From the NCBI GenBank assembly GCA_025024175.1, contig QCXZ01000064.1, positions 52,845,325 to 52,909,324 on the forward strand: a DNA stretch of 64,000 nt, written 5' to 3'. The notes under the pieces were generated by a model that saw only the letters and a list, made by a program, of their open reading frames with translations, did no database searches and had not been told where the DNA came from. The DNA comes from Rhyzopertha dominica (taxonomy: Eukaryota > Arthropoda > Insecta > Coleoptera > Bostrichidae). The position numbers and the translations under genes were made by a program. Shown one piece after another: positions 23,200 to 34,509 of the stretch. Position 1 is the first letter of the stretch, and every line of letters begins with the position of its first letter.

Positions 23200-24835
23200 T
23201 CTCTATTCCATCCAAAAAATTAAAGTTAATACATTATAATCACAAATAAAAAGCTACAATATTTTTTTGGTGGAACCCCAGGGCGAAGTTCAGAAGTTGT
23301 TTTATACTTCTGTTCTTCCACTTAAGCCCTCAAAAAAAACAACATTTTTACAAGTATGAGAAGAAAGCAACGACAAAAGAGAAAATATACCATATACACC
23401 AATCGTGTAAGTTATACGTAAGTTATGGTACTATTTGACTGATTGGTTTAAATAAAACAGAATTTGTAAACTTTGAGGCCACAGAATGTGGCTGTTTAGA
23501 TACGCGCAGGTAGATTGACCAGTTGCCAAATCTATCGTGGCCGTCTGGTTCACTTAAAACCGTTGTCGCCGGTCTGACCGGATTCTTACAGTTGGGAACA
23601 TAATAACCTGGCACCAGGCTGCTGTACCGGCAGCCAAAATAGGCTTTTTAGAGTTACGTCATCCAACATGGCTTCCAAGGGGCACCCAGCGCGCGCTTAT
23701 TGATTCCATTGACAAAATTGTAGCCTATCCTGCCCATTCGAGTTAAATTTAAGGCTGCGTAATAATATAAGATAACAATAAATAAAGAGGCATACTCACC
23801 ACAGGTTGAAAACGTAATAGATTTCTTGGAAGACTTACCTGAAAAAGAAAATAATTCTATTAAATTACGTGGTACAATATAGAAGTTAGATTAATCGTAC
23901 GATATAATGTAATAAAGATACAACCGTAACCTGCATTTTTTGCTGTCTTAAAATTTTGTGGAAGCAATTGATACCCGAAAACCTAGACTCTATAGGAAAA
24001 GAAAGTTTATAGTTGACACAGCTAATACTTGCAGAAAAAAGTTAAATGAAGTTAAGAAAAAATAATTAGATTCGGGAGAAATTATATTTTCTTTACGAGT
24101 ATAATAGGAGACAACCGTAGACTGGCATAAATTTTTTAGATTTTTTTAATACTCATAATACTTTTTGGAATGCATGGATTAAATTAATATGCGCAACTAT
24201 CACGGTTTATGTGATTCACTTTTCAATTTACTAATCATAAAATTATTATATATTTAAGCCAGTTTAGACTAGTATTTGCTATTTCAACACTGAATTTCAT
24301 GGCTGTCGAATTAATGCTGCGTCAGCACCATGGCTGCAATGAAAAGAGGCCTTAATGCATATTTATATCTCTCAAGTTCTATCCGTACGATATGAAATCC
24401 GTATAGCTGCAAATTTTGCAATTCCAAATTTGCTTACAGCAAGCTCTGGGCTTTGTAAAGCAGACTACAAAGTAAATACAATTATGCATTCGACTTAAAC
24501 ACTAGCTTTCAATATTTATGAGCTTTCCGCCATTAACGAATGAAACAATATATTATTCAGAAAGATACAATATAAACTGCAGTTTGTTAAATTAACTGCT
24601 ATACAGTTAAACACTCTGCTGTAGGTAACACTAGATACTCTTAATAATAAAGGTTATTTTGAGGAAATTAGTTAGACCTGATGATGATGATGATGACATT
24701 ATAATTTATTTGGTCGCACTAAGGAAATTCATTAAGGTCTGGCAGTTAGGGATAATAGGAGGCAACAAAATCGACATACCCTCGGGGAAAAAGCCATTTT
24801 TATCCTGGATAAGCTAGGATTTGGTCACCCATTAA
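23200..24835. other. Unassigned sequence
   Basis: About 23460-23760 is GC-richer (CCGGTCTGACCGG palindrome at about 23570) without coding signal. The rest is AT-rich. A short GATGATGATGATGATG run sits near 24680. No gene or complete element was recognised. Confidence 0.45.
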
Positions 24836-24839
24836 GAAT

Positions 24840-25889
24840 TAATCAACGTCCCTGAAGATGGAAGAAATGGAAATCGAAGTTAAAGAAAATAACGAACTTA
24901 CTGAAACATTGTCTCATCTGACCACCACCGCTGTTCAATGAATATGATTTCGTCAAAACAGGATATGTGGCAAAAGGGTTCAGAACAAGTAGATTCTTCT
25001 TGCAAAAAATTACTGAAGATTTTGGATTAAAAAGTCTGGTATTTACGCAAAAATGTGTCAGTCAGCTGCATTGGCCATACGTCATAGAAAAGTCTACCAC
25101 ACAGATTGTCACTGTTAACGATATGAGGTGGGACAGATACATCATCTTCGCCGAGTTCTTGTAATAAGTGAATTTTGTATGGATGAAACTTCTCTTTTTT
25201 CAAAATTTTGTGAACAGATCTTCTGCTAATATGGCGAGTGAAAAAACCTGTTGTACGGAATACTTGGGATTCTCTTGCACATCTAAAAGGACATTCAAGC
25301 TACTTTCCTCACTCGTAGCAACCGTTGGACGTCCTGGTTTTTGACGATTTCTAACACCGCCGGTTTCGTCAAAACGTGGCAATGTTTAATAGGCAATTGG
25401 TTCACGATCTTCATGAACTGCATTGTAGAGTGCAACTACTTCCTAATAACTTCGCCTTCTATCTCCACAACTAATCATCATCAAAATTTCGATGCGATCA
25501 TGTTCAGTTAACTGAGGCATTGCGATTGCAAATAACAAAGTTAATGAAAATTGTCATAGTGGAGACACCTGGAGTTTTTGTTCTTACTTTGCGATAACGA
25601 ATATGGTTTTTATCCCGAAGTTTTTTTGCAAGGCTCAAGTTTGTTATAACACTTTTCTCAACCTAGAAGCAATAAATTGTACAAGTGTGATATATTTTTG
25701 AAATCAGGATAAATATTTTTTCCAATGATGTGCCTCATGTAAANTGCAACCTTCGCCCATATCTCGGAGTTGCAAAAATTCCAGAAAATGCATTTTAATT
25801 ACCCACAGGCCCATGCATAATTTCAGAAAAATTGGTCGAACAGATCATGAAATATCCTGCTGGTTTCATACTTTGTAGCGACCCTGTAT
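24840..25889 (-). mobile_element. Tc1/mariner-superfamily (IS630-type) transposon relic, 5' part
   Basis: On the minus strand the frame starts at ATG 25520-25518: MPQLTEHDRIEILMMISCGD, then a stop, a further stop, and TLPRFDETGGVRNRQKPGRP, TVATSEESSLNVLLDVQENP. After a frameshift near 25230 it continues HISRRSVHKILKKEKFHPYK. This is the N-terminal double helix-turn-helix of a transposase family widespread in insects (canonical: R-x-x-E-T-G-S-V-x..G-R-P...ENP...S...V-x-R-I-L-K-x...HPYK). A stretch near 24905 reads WWSDETMF, which fits the first catalytic Asp (W/F-S-D-E). Upstream of the ATG lies about 370 bp of untranslated sequence ending at about 25889 in CGACCCTGTATA, a plausible outer terminus (TACAGGGTCG inward). 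The other end and the rest of the core are missing. Confidence 0.75.
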
Positions 25890-27299
25890 ATTTAGAAAAT
25901 ACAACCGCCAATATGGGTTATTACTATTTCGATATAGTCACCGTTAAAAAGCCATTTCTTTTTACGGTATTAAGAATTTTCTTTTGCTATGGTCCTATTA
26001 ATGTTTGTAACATTTGTAACCATTCATATGTCACACAGTTAATAATTTCATACAAGGACCTGCATACCTTACCTCGTACTTAATAGTTAAATGCTAAAAA
26101 TGCGTACAGCCTTACATACTAGCACCGTCAATAAGCTCGAATATGGTGGATGAGTCAGCTGTTATAATCAAATTCTGTAGTTCCGAAAACAGATTAGGCT
26201 ATATACAGATATAATAAAATATATAGCTTAAGCGGAAAACTTATAGCTATAATTGCGGAGTGCAGAAATATTTTTTATTATTTAATAAATTAGTTTCAGT
26301 AAAGATTATTATTTTTAGTAGGATATATAAAAAACCGTATCGATTCATAACAACCGGTTCACACTGTGTATATTTTGACCATCAAATTCGAGATTGTCAA
26401 TTCGAGATCGAGAATGGCGGAACAGTAGATAGCTTTTCACGGTGGCGATGGTGTATTCAACCGGTACTTTCGCAGGGACGATGACTTATTTCCATTTTTT
26501 CCAACTAATCCGAAATCAACTGCGACTGCGGCCTGAAAACCTTCAGTCGCCACAAGTCAAGAGAATTTAAATACTGTACACATTATTCGTATCACAAGAG
26601 GCTACATTATCCCTAAGTGAGAAGTTGCCTGACACTCATCCGTGCTTACATTAATTTCATTAAGTGTCCCGGAATTATCCGTGGAATAAAAGGCCCTACA
26701 TCATCTGGATGAAAATGGACCTGCGAAATATCCATCGCGCGTAAATGATCGCTTTAATTTAGAAAATTTAATAGGGGTTGGCACGATATACAAATGAACC
26801 GGCCGTTATTTCGTTCAGATTCCAGCGTCGAAATTAATATTATTATTTCGCGGAGATAATGTTTTTCGCCAACTGGGATTTTCGGCGACCGTAGAGCGCC
26901 TCGTTCTCAATTTATACGCATTTCCTCAGCTGTTGAAACAGTGTTAAAAGGGGAGATCTCCAGATATATATCATATTAATTAAGATTACGCTTGGCCGTT
27001 TATTAGGTGTGAAATTTCCATAAAGACCCCTCTCATTATGTCTGTTAAATTAACTGCACAAAGAAGTTGGAAGTATAATCTAATCGTTTATTGAGGTAAT
27101 TGCATATAACTACATTTTGCAATTCCTTCTTGTAATCGCAATTACATACCTGTGAAGTGATGAGGCCATGAATGCTTAAATTTAACAGCTGGTTACCTAA
27201 AATAATACTACCTGAGATATTTTAAATTGCTATTCCCTTAATATTATCTGTTCCTAATGCAGTCAGTCATAAAGTAACGCACAAAATAGAATCCTGAAA
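25890..27299. other. Unassigned sequence with a GC-richer stretch
   Basis: About 26490-26960 is less AT-rich, non-repetitive, and contains CpG-bearing strings (for example TTTTCGCCAACTGGGATTTTCGG). The remainder is AT-rich. No gene was recognised. Confidence 0.4.
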
Positions 27300-27309
27300 C
27301 ATTATTCAG
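27300..27309 (+). repeat. Left copy of 10-bp target-site duplication of the retrozyme
   Basis: CATTATTCAG occurs here and again at 27902-27911, exactly bracketing the hammerhead-bearing inverted repeat. It is a direct repeat, as expected for an insertion by target-primed retrotransposition. Confidence 0.75.
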
Positions 27310-27331
27310 TTTGAAATAGACCATCTGTCAT

Positions 27332-27408
27332 GGTCAATCCACTCTCACTCTATGACTAGTTTCGCCCTGTTGGGGCTCATCAGGTAGGGGTAGATAGTAA
27401 ACTGACTA
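27332..27408 (-). ncRNA. Hammerhead ribozyme, type I, minus-strand copy
   Basis: On the minus strand the core CTGATGA lies at 27383-27377, followed by a 4-bp stem II (GCCC/GGGC, loop CAACA), GAAA at 27363-27360, a very short stem III (AC-TA-GT) and cleavage triplet GTC, so cleavage would fall between 27354 and 27353. Stem I pairs the TAG after the cleavage site with CTA before the core, and GAGAGT with ACTATC further out, with one mismatch; the first base pair of stem I is lost (A opposite C, where the other copy has G-C). All invariant core bases (CTGANGA, GAAA, NUH) are present. The minimal stem III is typical of Penelope and retrozyme hammerheads, which act as dimers or with an extended stem I. 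Activity of this copy may be reduced. Confidence 0.85.
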
Positions 27409-27693
27409 AAGCAAACCGTCACCTTTAACCGCGGCGTGGGGACTGGTGTATATGAGAATATAAGTGCCGATGCCCTCAGTGACATCTGAGCGGAACTCTG
27501 CGAGCTAGGCGGTCTATAACTGCGATAGACATCGACCTAGTGCAGGTTCCTGTCGATGGCATCCAAGAAGTTACTTCATCAGCAGAATGAAATAAATCAA
27601 ATGTCCTGGTTAATCCAAGTAGATGGCACTGAGGACTTCGGCCCGTATATAACCAGTCCGCCAGCCGCGGCCAAAAAGGCGACGGTCTGCTTT

Positions 27694-27768
27694 GGTCACT
27701 TTACTCTCTACCCCTACCTGATGAGCCCCATCAGGCGAAACGAATCGTAGAGTGAGAGTGGATTGACC
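27694..27768 (+). ncRNA. Hammerhead ribozyme, type I, plus-strand copy
   Basis: Core CTGATGA 27718-27724; stem II GCC (27725-27727) with GGC (27734-27736), loop CCATCA; GAAA 27737-27740; short stem III; cleavage after ATC, between 27746 and 27747. Stem I is intact: GTAG 27747-27750 pairs with CTAC 27714-27717, then an internal loop, then GAGAGT 27754-27759 pairs with ACTCTC 27703-27708, then GGTCA 27694-27698 pairs with TGACC 27764-27768. The internal loop in stem I is where loop-loop contacts with stem II occur in natural type I ribozymes. One lesion is visible: C27741 faces A27744 in stem III, changing the triplet from GTC to ATC, which still obeys the NUH rule. Compensated long-range pairing makes chance very unlikely. 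Confidence 0.9.
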
Positions 27769-27911
27769 AGGGCAGATTATTTATTTCATCCTGCTTACGG
27801 AGTAAGGAACCTGCACTTGGTCGATGTCCATCACAGTTATAGGCCGCCTAGCTCGCAGAGTTCCGCTCAGATGTCACTAAGGGCATCAACCCCCGTATTC
27901 TCATTATTCAG

Positions 27912-30720
27912 CTTTCCTTTAAATGTTAAAGGATCAGTATAATGCTATGTTACATGGCACCATCGTAGTATTGGAGAGTATTGACACTTAGAGTAGCAGT
28001 AAGTAGTAAGCAGTAAGTTAGTAGTTAGTAATAATAAGTATTCGAGTACCTAAATATTTATAATTTTTTCAAACTTTCCACCGGCAGCACAGCGTAACGA
28101 AAAGTTGTACTACTATCAAATATTAAGGATGCAATGCTACCTAGCTGTTAGTCGTTAACCGATATTAGATATTACTGTCTTACGTTATTTGGTACACTTA
28201 ACGCTTATAGAAAACGCGTTAAATGCCGCACTATATCCTAAGGGTCTGGAAAGGATAAAACAGCGGTAGAACATATATTTAGTTTTTCTTAGATAATGCA
28301 CTGGGGCTCGTCTTATTCATGAAATATCACAAATTTTATCGAGAACGACAGAATTCGATTAGTATACGAAATGCAATTTACATAACATGAATTTTGATAC
28401 CTGTCCGCTTACCATTTTATACAAAAACCCACTAGCGAAGCAGTTAATTTTCATAGGTAAATAAGAACACATAGTTTATTACTTTCTCCCTCCGGTTTCC
28501 TAAAAATATAGATAGTGCGCCTAAAGGAGATTTTCAACTTGCGATAATGTTATAATAGGCACAATATTGATGCTAGCATTTAAAACAAAACATAGTTGTC
28601 GATAGTGCTACGACGAAAATGTGCAAACACTTGATGGTTACTTTTAGTATATAATTCTTCGAATTTAATTAAAGTGCTGCCATACCTTCTAGATGTCCCA
28701 GCTTTGGCATTTTATCGCTACAATTTAGTATTTTTCTAAAGACGAAGAGTGTCCGTCCGACCCAATCCTTTTGAAAATACCTAAAACAGTTATTTTTTGC
28801 AACAGAGGAGCAGGCCTGTATCCTGATATTATTATTATTTTTAAGGGTTTAAAGCATTTTTCGGCTAAAATCTAATACTTTCGTGAGGTAATTGAAATTT
28901 TTATAAGATTAAATTTTAAATCTAATTTTTGTCATTGTGTTCTATTTTACTTCAAAGTTTGGAATAATTTTTTCTATGTTTCAGTTGTTTTTTTTTTGAC
29001 AAAAATAATTGAATATTGAGAGCAAAGGTTGATCAAATTTACTATAATTGTATCGATTATAGTCTGTACATATTTCGGTCAAAGATATATAGGATGAGTA
29101 CCTATAAACAATAACGGTGTGCCCATATCAGGGACAACAAATTTGGCGCCAGCTATTACGTTAACATTTTTAAATAAGCTATTTAGCGAAATGACGAATT
29201 TCCTGCATTACTCACATTATCTTCATCGTGTACTTAAGGAAAATACTTTACTTAATGAATTGAATAAGAAAGAACGTAAAATGCGAAGCAGATGGAAATA
29301 GAAAAAAAATAATGTTCTGTCAATCCCAACAATGATGAACAAAAACTGCACCATTGCTGCAAAATAAACAATTCTTGGTGCACCGGCATTGTCTCAGTGA
29401 TAGGTCTATAAATTTTATTTTATGTTTGTATATATTGTCAACTGTTTAGTTTTCTTGCTCCTAGAAAAACGTTTGAAACTTAACATTTCATTTGTGTCTA
29501 TTGTTCCTTAAAGTAAAACTATGAAAATCCTATAATCAAAGTTAGAATAACCAAGACGGCTATGCGTTCAACAATTTTTAAATTCAGGTAGTAAACGCTT
29601 TATTTCCGAGCATAATTTGCGCGCCTCTGCCCGACGGCAATGCTGCAGCTCAGCAGGGCCATTATAATTTACTTTTTATATAATATCCGGTGCCTTTGGA
29701 AGCCTTGTGCATTTCAGGCCGTTAATAATGCAGTCGTGAGTTGCGGAGAATATTCAACGGGAGGGCTCTTCAAGGGTGTAAAACTCTCAACGACTTCCAG
29801 CTTATTCTTTTCATTTCAGTGTAACGGTTAGTTTGTTTATTGTTTTCCTCCATATGCTAAATGTCGGCTTGAAAGAGGAAAAAGTGTTTTTCTTTGCAGG
29901 TGAATGGCTTGTGAAATCAGTTTTGTAGATGTCGTTGTCAGTAGTTATTAATAACACAATTTAACTCCATTTAAAAAGTAACTTGTTTGGGTGGTACCGA
30001 ATTATCAACAATCTTTTACTCCGAAGGTTTAGCAACTACTGAATTATTCTGCAAGGACGAAGACGAAGTATATTTGAATGTCCTTGCATATATGCCTTGT
30101 AACGTCGCCAAACTGGCAAATTCTGGAAGTAAAACCGCTCGTCGTTCTATGCAGGAATGCCTGACCTTCGAAGGAGAAAGTTGAAGGCTCTTATATGGAA
30201 ATCAGACACGTGCGCCATGCTTATAGGGCGGGTGGGTAATCAAATAAATAGCGTAACGTTTGGGAATGTTGGCTGGGATATTGACATTTATACAAGTTTT
30301 ACATTCTAACCTACCAACGTCACGTTTCTTGTGCATAAATAAGGGGTGAATATACATTGTATCGCCAATTGAAAGAGAAACGCCTCAATAAAACATTTAT
30401 GAATGAAGCAGGTGCTAACCAGAGCTTAGTTCTCTTAAAAAAAGAACCATACAGAAATTACCATTCTGAACTCAAATTATTTAGGTTGTCTGTAAAAAAT
30501 AAAAATTACCATGTCCTTTAAGTAATGCACTGGCTTTCCAAACGTTTCAAAATCCTTACTCATATTTCATTCACTTGCACCTTTTGTTGACCCGTGCAAG
30601 ATTCCCATTTGTAAAGCCAGCGTAATTATTACTGGCATGTTTTTGACGCTTACGTTATTGGATCATTTATACTTGCTGTCCCTTAACAGAAATAGAATTT
30701 AGAACTCAACTTCACTCAAC
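27912..30720. other. Unassigned AT-rich sequence
   Basis: No recognisable gene or transposon. A short TAGTAGTAAG-type simple repeat occurs at about 27995-28040. Open frames at 29119-29301, 29640-29831 and 29987-30184 have no family resemblance. I see nothing else. Confidence 0.5.
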
Positions 30721-30727
30721 AAACGTG

Positions 30728-30895
30728 CTTTCAGCAGGAGGGTGCTCCACTATGTAATACGCAGATTGTAACAGAATATCTGATAGAATCCTTCAAGTGT
30801 TCGTGAATTGGTACAACTGTCACTGTGTGATATCCCACTGCTTTGCTCCTTCTGAATGGAGTTTTTTATCTCTCCGAAGCTCCTCTAAACGCTTC
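30728..30895 (+). pseudogene. Tc1/mariner-superfamily transposase C-terminal relic
   Basis: The frame reads FQQEGAPLCNTQIVTEYL, IESFKCS, a TGA, IGTTVTV, a TGA, and YPTALLLL-x-GVFYLSEAP. This is collinear with the canonical FQQDGAPxH...VxxYL...FPGRWIGR...WPxRSPDLTPLDFFLWG block of the insect transposase family also represented by the relic at 24840-25520. The catalytic Asp of QQDGAP is Glu here, and the region that should carry the third acidic residue is scrambled. The fragment is short, has two stops, and no termini were found. It may come from a different copy of the same family, since it lies on the opposite strand and holds a non-overlapping part. Confidence 0.65.
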
Positions 30896-30899
30896 AATC

Positions 30900-31645
30900 T
30901 TGTTTCTATACATTTTTATTTTAATATATTAAATTATTTAATTAGTTGTGATGATTTTCTAGTTTAATTTGACAAATAATGTAATCCAGTTTAATGGTAA
31001 CTTTATTCCGACAATGTCAGTGATGTACATCAACAAACCTAAATACTCTCATTCAGGAAGACCATGGCCTGCGATTATCTGAACCGTCAAGAAACGATCA
31101 CCTATGATGAGGAAATCCACCAGAATACCAGGAACGTATATACAGCGTTATCGAACGTCTCAAATATATGGCTCGAAGAGAAGATTGCAACAGCGATGCT
31201 TTATTGGGCAATTTACACATTCATTGCATCACAGTCTCAGAGGTATCTACTATTCATTGGAAACTGTGAAATGTTTAGCAAACGCAAAGGAATTACAGTA
31301 ATATGTAGTGGATGCTTTAGCGATGGTTGTATGAACCAATGCATCAAACTGTACCTACTATTGAATGCAGACCGATTGCTTATTCGCATTTCACTGTAAT
31401 ACACTGAAATTCGATGTAATTCAGTACAAATCCACGTTGAATCCTACACGACGCTGGAGTTCAATTAATCATTTCCACAAATCCATGCCTAAACCGTACT
31501 TACAAGGTCCACGCACATGTTGGACGCACCTAACCGCGTTGATGTGCACAGTTTGTTCTTGCTTTAAAATCTTCTCTATGAAATAAGATTTAAGTTTGTT
31601 TAATTAAAATAATTAAGCGTTTATTAGTATAGATTAAACTATGAA
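30900..31645. other. Unassigned sequence
   Basis: It includes an open 111-codon frame at 31064-31399 with an overlapping second frame (31104-31301). Neither resembles a family I can name, though the position just downstream of a transposase relic leaves open that it is element DNA. Confidence 0.4.
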
Positions 31646-31649
31646 ATTT

Positions 31650-32395
31650 TGGGGGCCATATATCACTATATCGGTTTAGATGACTTTTTTATCTCGCAGA
31701 AATCAAATTGTGTCCGTTGATGGCACATTATCAACGCCAGGGTGTCCTGTTTGTGGAGTTCCAAAAGGGTGTGTTCTTGGACCTCTTCTGTTCTCAATCT
31801 GTAGTAGCGTTGTAATGTCTACACTAAAGCTTCGAAAATACCATTTATATGCGGGCGATACGCAAACGTACTACTCTTACAATGTTACAGAACTGATGAG
31901 TCACAGTCAGCTGATAGCATCTAAACTGCAATAATTTCTGGATGTTTGTTCAAAATACTCGCAATTGATTAATCCCAGCAAATCCAAAATACTGCTTTTC
32001 GGCAAACAAAAAAATGTATCGGAACGGGTGCAACTAATGAAAGCAATTAATATTAATATACATTGAGAAAAATTAACTTTTGATGACTTTTGGGGTAATA
32101 ATTGACACTAATCATCGGTACCAAGAGCTTATAAAAGTAGTGCTTAAAAAATTGTACATGAGGTTGAAGAGTATTTATCGGATAAGGCATTTTCCAAAGA
32201 GAAATATGCAAACTGTACTCTGCGAAAGTTCAGTGTTGTCAAATTCTAATTTTCAATTGCCATATATGGTCCATGTTGACAAGCATGCAAATCAGGCAAG
32301 TGCAAATAGTCCAAAATAGTTGTTTAAGACTGATATATGGAATTAAAGGGAGATAACGCATCTTGCACACTTTAAAGGCAGTAAATTGGTTGGAA
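31650..32395 (+). pseudogene. Non-LTR retrotransposon reverse transcriptase relic
   Basis: The first open piece (31680-31934) reads FLSRRNQIVSVDGTLSTPG, then VCGVPKGCVLGPLLFSICSS (motif B) and YHLYAGDTQTYYSYN, where the YADD box is YAGD, so one catalytic Asp is lost. The frame then breaks, continuing through LINPSKSKILLFGKQKN to a second open piece (32080-32319) with TFGVIIDTNHRYQELI and LYMRLKSIYRIRHF, the conserved post-palm region (canonical LGVxxDxxLxFxxHI...L). Remnants continue to about 32395. The upstream palm motif A and the endonuclease are missing. It is a CR1/jockey-like copy and is inactive. Confidence 0.8.
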
Positions 32396-32399
32396 TTAT

Positions 32400-34310
32400 T
32401 ATTATTACTATTAATATTATTAATATATATACCACCAGCTTCAATATTTATTCACCGATTGATATATTTTTGAGAAAAGCATGAATGTAATTATCCAGTG
32501 AGTTTATAAGTTGTTCCAGTAGGATGAAGATTCGTTTGTCATATGGACAGTAAAAAAAGAGATTATTTGAAGAACTACACCTACTGATTTAACTTTTAAC
32601 ATCATTCTTATCATTATTTCGACAACAAATATTGTCGAATTTTTGGTACGCATATTGTTGAACGAGCACAATATAAAAACAGCAAAAAAGCCATTGGATG
32701 TAGCAATACCTATGCTACAATGTTTATAAGAGTGAAATTCGTAAGGGATGTGCTATTAGTTCGGTAAAAAATATCAGAAAGGCACTGAAAGTTGAGCTAG
32801 AAATATGAAGATGATCCGTAGAAAAAGTATCTAATAATCTAATAAACCGCGTAAATCTTATAAGCCTTCTAATTTTGTTGCCTTCTTTGAAAAGTTGTTT
32901 GCAGGAAAAAAACTTTTAATTGCGGTTATCCAAATCAGCCAAAATAGGCAACCTTGATTGCAGCCATTTACGAGTAGGTAAATTGTGCAAACCAAGAAAA
33001 CAAGACAAATCGGTAAGAAGCGTAGCCTTCTAATTCGTTTTGGTTTTGTAGCTAGCATTAAATATCGTAGGTACCGAATATGTTGTAATATCATAAATCA
33101 ATATCATAAAGTAATTATATCTATATGGCCTGGTATATAGCTGCTGGAATGTGGCCAAAATTAAACAAAGATACGAAATTTTGAAAAGGGGTAATGCCAT
33201 ATAAAATAACGATTTTAACTTATCGAAAAAGTACGGCGTGATAGGACAACTTATATAGATAATCAGTTTACTTTTGTAGCACAGCAGTTCAAAAACAGAA
33301 ACTAACGGAAGGCCATACTGCAGTTTTCCGCCGCAATGAAGAAAAACTCCCCTTCGAGAGGAAGCTCTTCTCAGGCAGTAAACAACACCGCGACACTCTC
33401 CGGATAGAAAACCGTTGTCGGGGGCAGCCACAAAAGCGCTCTGTACAACAAAGCTCGTCGTCTGCCGAACGGCTCTTAAGCCTGTTTCGAAACTTTACCC
33501 TGTCTGTCGCTGCTCGGAATATTTATTCCATTTTTCGCTTCCATTGGACAGCGGCGGAAAAGTTCTGAGACCGTGTGCGAGCTGTGAATGACGTGTTTTG
33601 TCATTTGTAATACAGGGTAGATGATTGCTCAGTGAAAACGTCACGAAAAGTAATTGGAATATCGATTTCAGGGAAAAAAAGGACGTTTAGATATATCTCG
33701 CTCAGGAAGGTACATTTGAGGATTCGCAGTCAGTTGAAAATATGCGCGCAGGTGCTTGTGTTTCTGTACTTAAAATTAAAAGAAGCCTGTGTTGAACACA
33801 TGTTGGTAATTGATAATAATCTCAAGATTATGCTTGCCGAGAAGCGAAAGCCACGATGCCAGTGGGCAGTGAGATTAAAGGATTTTGGAAGCGCAACCTA
33901 TCGTAAAACCAACTAAGTCGTCTATATGACAATCATGTTGTAGAGCTATTTTAGACGAAAGCTGATTCTACGGGTGCTCTCAAATAACACATCACTGCTT
34001 AAATGCAGTGCCAAGGTGAATAATGAATGTATTAATAAATTAATGCATTTTAGTTGGCCAAAGCGCCCTTGTAAGTCAGTGATTTCATTATAAAAAAGCG
34101 TTGTCGTACACTGACAGACTATACAGGAAACCTTGTTTTGTTTTCTGAAGATCTACATTACTCTTCTGTATATTATTGATATTGTAATACAACAAATGTT
34201 AGAGCCCAATATGATTCCGTTTACTTATTCTTATTAAATAACAAATTTAACATAGATACAAATAAGCGTGTGGGGTAAATATTACTACTGTCTATTTGCA
34301 ACTAATATAT
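32400..34310. other. Unassigned sequence with simple repeats and a GC-richer patch
   Basis: It begins with an (ATT/AAT)-rich stretch at 32396-32432. About 33290-33600 is GC-richer and non-repetitive. Open frames at 33030-33431 (minus) and 33632-33916 (plus) are unrecognised. Confidence 0.4.
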
Positions 34311-34319
34311 TCGTTTTTC

Positions 34320-34500
34320 GAATAAGGTAGAGCGAATATTCCTTCAAAATTGCCCCGAATAATGTTTCATACGAATAAACGAATATTCGTATTCGTTTGA
34401 TTCGGAAACGAATATTCGCTTTATTCGGAAACGAATAAACAAATATTGGTACTTGATTTATTCAGAAACGAGTAAACTAGCGAAAACGAAGTTCATTTTA
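34320..34500. repeat. Degenerate CGAATATTCG/ATTCGGAAACGAATA repeat
   Basis: About five imperfect copies of ATTCGGAAACGAATA with interspersed GAATATTCG palindromes make a locally self-complementary array with a spacing of about 25-35 bp. No transposon ends were found. Confidence 0.65.
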
Positions 34501-34509
34501 TTCTGAATG

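Larger units (their letters stand above)
27310..27901. mobile_element. Hammerhead-ribozyme retrozyme, inverted about 1.1-mers
   Basis: This 592-bp insert holds two divergent copies of one repeat. The minus-strand copy spans 27310-27617 and the plus-strand copy 27621-27901, joined by a 3-base junction. Each copy is slightly longer than one unit: the unit measures 276 bp within the minus copy (TGGATT-x-ACC at 27617 and again at 27341) and about 256 bp when the two copies are combined, the minus copy having about 20 extra bases. Each contains one complete type I hammerhead motif. Sequence content is near-balanced in GC, unlike the flanks, and no protein is encoded. A 10-bp direct repeat, CATTATTCAG, flanks the insert. 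Short tandem hammerhead repeats lacking ORFs are known in animals as retrozymes or Penelope-associated repeats; the assignment here is by structure. Confidence 0.85.

Noticed and set aside
24679..24696. CTGATGATGATGATG resembling a hammerhead core
   Set aside because: It is a GAT trinucleotide run; no stem II, no GAAA and no cleavage triplet follow.
31888..31912. CTGATGAGTCACAGTCAG, possible hammerhead core
   Set aside because: It lies inside the LINE reverse transcriptase relic; GAAA and stem I partners are absent.
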